Source: JAGHEK01 sp044426235 (GTDB taxonomy: Bacteria > Bacillota > Clostridia > Peptostreptococcales > Peptostreptococcaceae). Taken from it: 64,000 nucleotides of DNA. The position numbers and the translations under genes were made by a program. Where the stretch lies: positions 62,001 to 126,000 of the forward strand of contig JAWXUS010000001.1 of NCBI GenBank assembly GCA_044426235.1. The letters run 5' to 3'. The notes under the pieces are model-generated. The model was not told the origin of the DNA and made no database searches. It saw only the letters and a program-made list of their open reading frames with translations. Below are positions 60,267 to 64,000 of this stretch, piece after piece. Each line of letters opens with the position of its first letter. The stretch's first letter is position 1.

Positions 60267-61434
60267 ACATATAATCTTTAGTTTCAGTTGGCAGTCCTTT
60301 TTCCTTTAACTTAAATTCAGTTACTTCTTTAATTACCGAATAAGTTATTGCAAATAACGGAACCCCTACTATCATTCCAAGTATACCCATAACTTTTCCT
60401 GCTACAAGTATTGAGAATAATATCCAAAATGCAGATATACCAATTGAATCTCCAAGTATTTTTGGACCTATTATATTTCCATCAACTTGTTGAATAACTA
60501 ATATTATAACTAAGAACCATAATGCTTTTACAGGATCCACAAACATTATTATAACGAATGCAGGAACTGCTCCAATGAACGGTCCAAAGAATGGTATTAT
60601 ATTAGTTATACCAATTATTACAGACACAAGTAGAGTGTATGGCATTTTAAAAACTGTAAGAATTATAAATGTTAATATACCAATTATTACAGAATCTAAT
60701 ATTTTTCCACTTAAAAAATCTCCAAATGTTTTATTACTTCTTCTACCTAAGTTTATAATATATTCTGACTCTTTTTGAGGTAAATTTGCAAATATTATTT
60801 TTTTACCAAGCCCTATAAACTTTTCTTTTTCAATTAATATGTAAATTGAAATTATTATCCCTATAATTATATTCCAAATACTCGATGCAACACCTGTCAC
60901 AAAATTTCCAATCATAGGAATTGCACTACTTACAATGCCCGCTGCCATATCAACAAATGATTGCCATTGATTAAATAATAAATCTAAATATTCTTGACTT
61001 ATATCAACATTTTTATCGATTCTAGCAAGTATTTCATTAATAAATAATGTTGCATTCCTTAAATAATCTGGTATGCTATTTGCAAGCCCCATTAAGCTAT
61101 TCATCAATTGAGGTAGGACAAATAACATAAATAAGTATAATGTAAATCCTGTAATAATATATGAAAATATTATCGAAAATGCTCTTTTAGATTTTATCTT
61201 ACTAAATGTTTCTAAACTTAAAATCTTATTTTCTAAAAATACCATTATAAAATTAAGTAAATACGCTATTACAAATCCTATCATAAAAGGCTGAAGTGTT
61301 GCTGATAAAACAGAAAATATTTCAACTACTTTATCAACTTCTCTTATGAGAGATGCGAATAATATACTACAACAAACTACTATGAATGAATAAATAGAAA
61401 TTGTAGTGTATTTCTTATTAAAATCAATTTTCAT
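60265..61434 (-). CDS. AI-2E family transporter (paralog 2)
   Basis: A 389-residue permease with eight or so helices. It shares with the copy at 40199 the motifs ITNIIPFFGPFIGAVPAF and QQVDGNIIGPKILGDSIGIS, and ends with IVGVPLFAITYSVIK. The two are distant paralogs, so they may have different substrates. The ATG at 61434 follows GGAGG at five bases; a TTG four codons upstream is rejected. Confidence 0.9.
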   Translation of the reverse strand: MKIDFNKKYTTISIYSFIVVCCSILFASLIREVDKVVEIFSVLSATLQPFMIGFVIAYLLNFIMVFLENKILSLETFSKIKSKRAFSIIFSYIITGFTLYLFMLFVLPQLMNSLMGLANSIPDYLRNATLFINEILARIDKNVDISQEYLDLLFNQWQSFVDMAAGIVSSAIPMIGNFVTGVASSIWNIIIGIIISIYILIEKEKFIGLGKKIIFANLPQKESEYIINLGRRSNKTFGDFLSGKILDSVIIGILTFIILTVFKMPYTLLVSVIIGITNIIPFFGPFIGAVPAFVIIMFVDPVKALWFLVIILVIQQVDGNIIGPKILGDSIGISAFWILFSILVAGKVMGILGMIVGVPLFAITYSVIKEVTEFKLKEKGLPTETKDYM

Positions 61435-61500
61435 TAGTGCCTCCAATTTATTATTTTTTTATTAATATACCATATATTATATATATTGTCAGTAAAATAA

Positions 61501-62103
61501 TTAATCTATAAAGTATCTGCTACCCATACTAACAAAGCTCTTTAAAACTAAAAGGGCCTTTATATCCATAACTTCTTTATTTTCTAACAACTTTTTAGCT
61601 TCATCTTGTGATACTAAAACTGGAATTATTTCTTCATCATCTTCTAAATTTTCATCACTTAACTCACCATCACAAGTACAAAATACTAATGATACCGATT
61701 CATCAGTCATACCAGGAGATAAATATAATTTTTCGAAGTTTTGATTTATTTCTAAAACTTCCAACCCAGTTTCTTCTTTAAGTTCTCTTTTTACTGAATC
61801 AATTACATCTTCATTATTATCAACAAGTCCTGCTGGAAGTTCATAAACAAATTTATTAATAGGTACTCTAAACTGTTTTACTAAAACTAATTTTTGATAT
61901 TTTTTATGATATGAAACTACTACAACTGCATCAACATTATCTTCCTTATTTTCTAGATATATTTCTTTTAAATCTTTTTCATTTTTTCTAGATGCTACCA
62001 TCCAATGATTTTCTTTTCCAACTTTATTTTTGTAAACTACATCATACAAACTAACAAACTTTGTTTTAACTAGAGTATTAATCCCATAAATTTTACTTTT
62101 CAT
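61501..62103 (-). CDS. Nudix hydrolase, ADP-ribose pyrophosphatase-like
   Basis: A 200-residue hydrolase with the Nudix box: GLVDNNEDVIDSVKRELKEE, then TGLEVLEI (GX5EX7REVXEEXGXU pattern nearly complete). It begins with ISFxx-type strands and QFRVPINKFVYELPAG, the usual lead into the box of ADP-ribose pyrophosphatases. It would hydrolyse nucleoside diphosphate derivatives. AAGGAGAAAT precedes the ATG. Confidence 0.9.
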   Translation of the reverse strand: MKSKIYGINTLVKTKFVSLYDVVYKNKVGKENHWMVASRKNEKDLKEIYLENKEDNVDAVVVVSYHKKYQKLVLVKQFRVPINKFVYELPAGLVDNNEDVIDSVKRELKEETGLEVLEINQNFEKLYLSPGMTDESVSLVFCTCDGELSDENLEDDEEIIPVLVSQDEAKKLLENKEVMDIKALLVLKSFVSMGSRYFID

Positions 62104-62157
62104 AAAATTTCTCCTTTATACTATATTATTTTAAAAAAACCTTTAAATTGAAGACTT

Positions 62158-63138
62158 TTATGATAACGTTTTAAATTCGTATCCCATATCTTTATAGTAC
62201 CTAATTATATCATCTAAAGCATTAGCAGTTTCTTCTTTACCATACATATCGTGCATAAGAAGTACTACCATTTCTTTGCCTTTTGACGTATCTACTGCAT
62301 TTTTAAAAAGTTCAGGTGCATTTTTTCTATGCCCCTCTGCATCTCTAATTAATGCATTCCAATCAATTGATGCCATATTATTTTCTTCTAAATATGAATA
62401 TAATATATCCATTCCTTGCCAAGACATAGCCCCTCCCGGCATTCTAACTATTCTAGTTTCGAAATTTTCACCTAATATTTCATTAAGTAAATTATCCATC
62501 ATCCCAAAGTCTTCTTTGAAATTATCTAAATCAAATACTCCATCAGGATATAAAAAGCTATAATCATGGGTAAATGAATGATTTCCAATTGCGTGACCTT
62601 CATCAAAAATTCTATTAACTAAATTTCTTGATGCCTCCTCGTGCTTTAGTATATTCATACCTGTTAAGAAAAATGTAGCTTTTACATCGTGTTCTTTTAA
62701 AGTGTCTAATACTCTTGGTGTTACTGTTGTTGAAGTTCCATCATCAAAAGTTAGAAAAACTATTTTTTCGCCATTGTTATAAAAATCATTAGTGTTTACT
62801 TTACGTTGTATAATTTTTGCATCATAACTAAACTCTTTAAAATCATCTTTAATTCCAACTATTTTTTGTTCTTCTTTTAATCTCTCTTTAAGCTCTTTTT
62901 GCTCTATTTCTTTTTCTTCTTCAAGCATAATTTCTTTTGCTCTTTTTTGTAATTCGATTTCTTCCTTCTTTAAGTTTGCATAATTAATAGTTAAGCTAGT
63001 AGTCTTTATTCCAACAAAACCTATTATACATATAGTTAATAAAACTAAAATCTTACTTTTACTACATTTGTTATTTGAAGAAAATGTTAGTTTAGTTTTA
63101 CTACGTTTCTTTTTTGAGGAAAAGGTTAGTTTCGACAT
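62158..63138 (-). CDS. polysaccharide (peptidoglycan) deacetylase
   Basis: A 326-residue membrane-anchored enzyme that removes acetyl groups from peptidoglycan, giving lysozyme resistance. The N-terminus has a repeated basic motif (KLTFSSKKKRSK then KLTFSSNNKCSK), a membrane helix near 30-45 and a coiled Glu/Lys stalk (58-100). The NodB domain has FLTFDDGTSTTVTP with the DD metal residues at 132-133 and HSFTHDYS (the HxxxH of the same site). Members are called PgdA/PdaA. Confidence 0.9.
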   Translation of the reverse strand: MSKLTFSSKKKRSKTKLTFSSNNKCSKSKILVLLTICIIGFVGIKTTSLTINYANLKKEEIELQKRAKEIMLEEEKEIEQKELKERLKEEQKIVGIKDDFKEFSYDAKIIQRKVNTNDFYNNGEKIVFLTFDDGTSTTVTPRVLDTLKEHDVKATFFLTGMNILKHEEASRNLVNRIFDEGHAIGNHSFTHDYSFLYPDGVFDLDNFKEDFGMMDNLLNEILGENFETRIVRMPGGAMSWQGMDILYSYLEENNMASIDWNALIRDAEGHRKNAPELFKNAVDTSKGKEMVVLLMHDMYGKEETANALDDIIRYYKDMGYEFKTLS

Positions 63139-63229
63139 ATAATCCCCTCTTTCTTGTCAATTCTTACATAAATTAATTATAAGTATTTCCATTAAAAAAA
63201 TCTACTTCTAATTAATTACAATTTATTAA

Positions 63230-63892
63230 CTATATTATGCCAAGTGATTGTTTTGCTAATATATCCGCCATATCATTATATTTATCCCCACTATGGGCTT
63301 TTACCTTAACAAAATTTACTTTTAATTCATCTTTTATACTATCATAAAATTTTTTATATTTCTTAGTTCCCTCTTTTTTAGTTTGCCACCTTCCAGTTAA
63401 CCAATGTTCTATTCCTTCATAATCAAAGTATAAATCAATTTCTTCTATTTTATTTTCTATACAATAAATCATTGCAATTTTTGATGCCTCAATTTCTCCA
63501 GAAACATTTCTCATACTAACTAAATCCTTATCATTTCCACGTATACTAAAAGTTTTTATTACTTCATCATTTTTTAATATGACTACTCCACTTCCATAAT
63601 TCTTAATTGAGTCTTCATAACTTCCGTCAACATAAACTAAAACATTATTACTATTTTTACATTTTTTAGAACTTTCTATACAATTAATTTCTTTTTTAAC
63701 CTCTTTAGGCTTAGAACTTTTTATTTTAAAATTAACTATATCATCACTCAAAAATCTTTTTGCATCTTCAATATTTTCAAAACTCTTAAAAACTGCACCA
63801 CTAAACCCTTGAGTCAAATTTCTACATTCATCCCAAGTATAAAAAATTCCAGTTTCTCTGCCTTTTTTAACTGCATAGTACTTCTTTGCCAT
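63230..63892 (-). CDS. ribonuclease H with viroplasmin-like N-terminal domain
   Basis: A 220-residue protein: an N-terminal caulimovirus-VI-like RNA/DNA-hybrid-binding domain (MAKKYYAVKKGRETGIFYTW to AKRFLSDD), a linker, and an RNase H domain with VYVDGSYED, GSGVVIL, the Glu/Asp of SGEIEASKIA and VKAHSGDKYNDMADILAK. It removes RNA in hybrids. The ATG at 63892 follows GGATGTGA; a TTG start 6 codons upstream would place the ribosome site inside the gene. Confidence 0.93.
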   Translation of the reverse strand: MAKKYYAVKKGRETGIFYTWDECRNLTQGFSGAVFKSFENIEDAKRFLSDDIVNFKIKSSKPKEVKKEINCIESSKKCKNSNNVLVYVDGSYEDSIKNYGSGVVILKNDEVIKTFSIRGNDKDLVSMRNVSGEIEASKIAMIYCIENKIEEIDLYFDYEGIEHWLTGRWQTKKEGTKKYKKFYDSIKDELKVNFVKVKAHSGDKYNDMADILAKQSLGII

Positions 63893-64000
63893 AAAAATCA
63901 CATCCTTCAATTTATTTTATCATATTTTATTTTATAAAACATTTAATTTTATAATAATTTTAAGTTTTATTGGCATAATAAAATTAAATAAAACTGAAGG
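63893..64000. other. upstream region at the right edge
   Basis: About 100 AT-rich bases upstream of the RNase H gene. TTTTATAAAACATTTAATTTTA-like promoter elements are possible but none stands out; no gene seen before the window ends. Confidence 0.4.

Overview
The window is 64 kb of very AT-rich, densely coded, low-GC Firmicutes-type chromosome. Genes carry strong AGGAGG-type ribosome sites and TTG/GTG starts are common. The gene set includes a fabH-fabK-fabD-fabG cluster with FabT-like operators, hfq-miaA-mutL-mutS, class B sortase, CorA, glutaminyl-tRNA synthetase, FAD NADH oxidase, TerD/TelA proteins and a DUF421/DUF4363 pair. Together these suggest an anaerobic coccus or clostridial relative of the Tissierellia/Peptoniphilaceae kind (Parvimonas-like). 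That genus guess is inference from composition and gene content only. No rRNA, tRNA, CRISPR array, insertion sequence or intact prophage is visible.

Layout. 0-3.4 kb (minus): the fatty acid elongation operon fabH-fabK-fabD-fabG (fabG runs off the left edge), with a consensus promoter bracketed by three FabT-like boxes. 3.4-7.9 kb (minus): a stress operon yceG-like, telA, terD x3. 8-12.5 kb: a small membrane protein, ybaK-type deacylase, AIM24 protein, nagR-nagA with a palindromic operator, and a TauE/SafE permease. 12.6-15 kb: a two-component system followed by a 58-aa gene and divergent from a 30-aa membrane peptide gene. 15-21 kb: typA, a small YuzB-like protein, a roughly 900-base decayed stretch, an M19 dipeptidase, a rhodanese-like protein and an SH3/glucosaminidase autolysin. 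21.4-27.5 kb (minus): small gene, mutS, mutL, miaA, hfq.

27.6-30.9 kb: a DUF262/DUF1524/DUF4357 (GmrSD-like) putative restriction gene, then a badly degraded miaB containing a 100-N assembly gap. 31-40 kb: DUF421/DUF4363 pair; a minus-strand operon HD hydrolase, lipoprotein (broken signal peptide), response regulator, sensor kinase, truA; a Lys-rich protein; lysA, mnmM-like and rluB-like genes. 40-50.9 kb: an AI-2E family permease, a winged-helix-like protein, split chromate transporter, a divergent FtsZ-like protein, a secreted nuclease lipoprotein, NADH oxidase, sortase B, a methyltransferase, a frameshifted VanZ gene, a large membrane protein and a papain-like amidase. 51-64 kb: glnS, lipid kinase, rRNA methyltransferase, an orphan soluble histidine kinase, corA, a TPR/Sel1 protein, a second AI-2E family permease, Nudix hydrolase, polysaccharide deacetylase and a viroplasmin-RNase H.

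Best candidates for new biology are the FtsZ-like protein that has lost the GTP-binding signature (43.0-43.6 kb), the two-component system flanked by two unannotated small proteins with an OmpR-type direct repeat in the divergent promoter (12.6-15.0 kb), and the putative restriction gene lying between a dead miaB and the mismatch-repair operon (27.5-30.8 kb).
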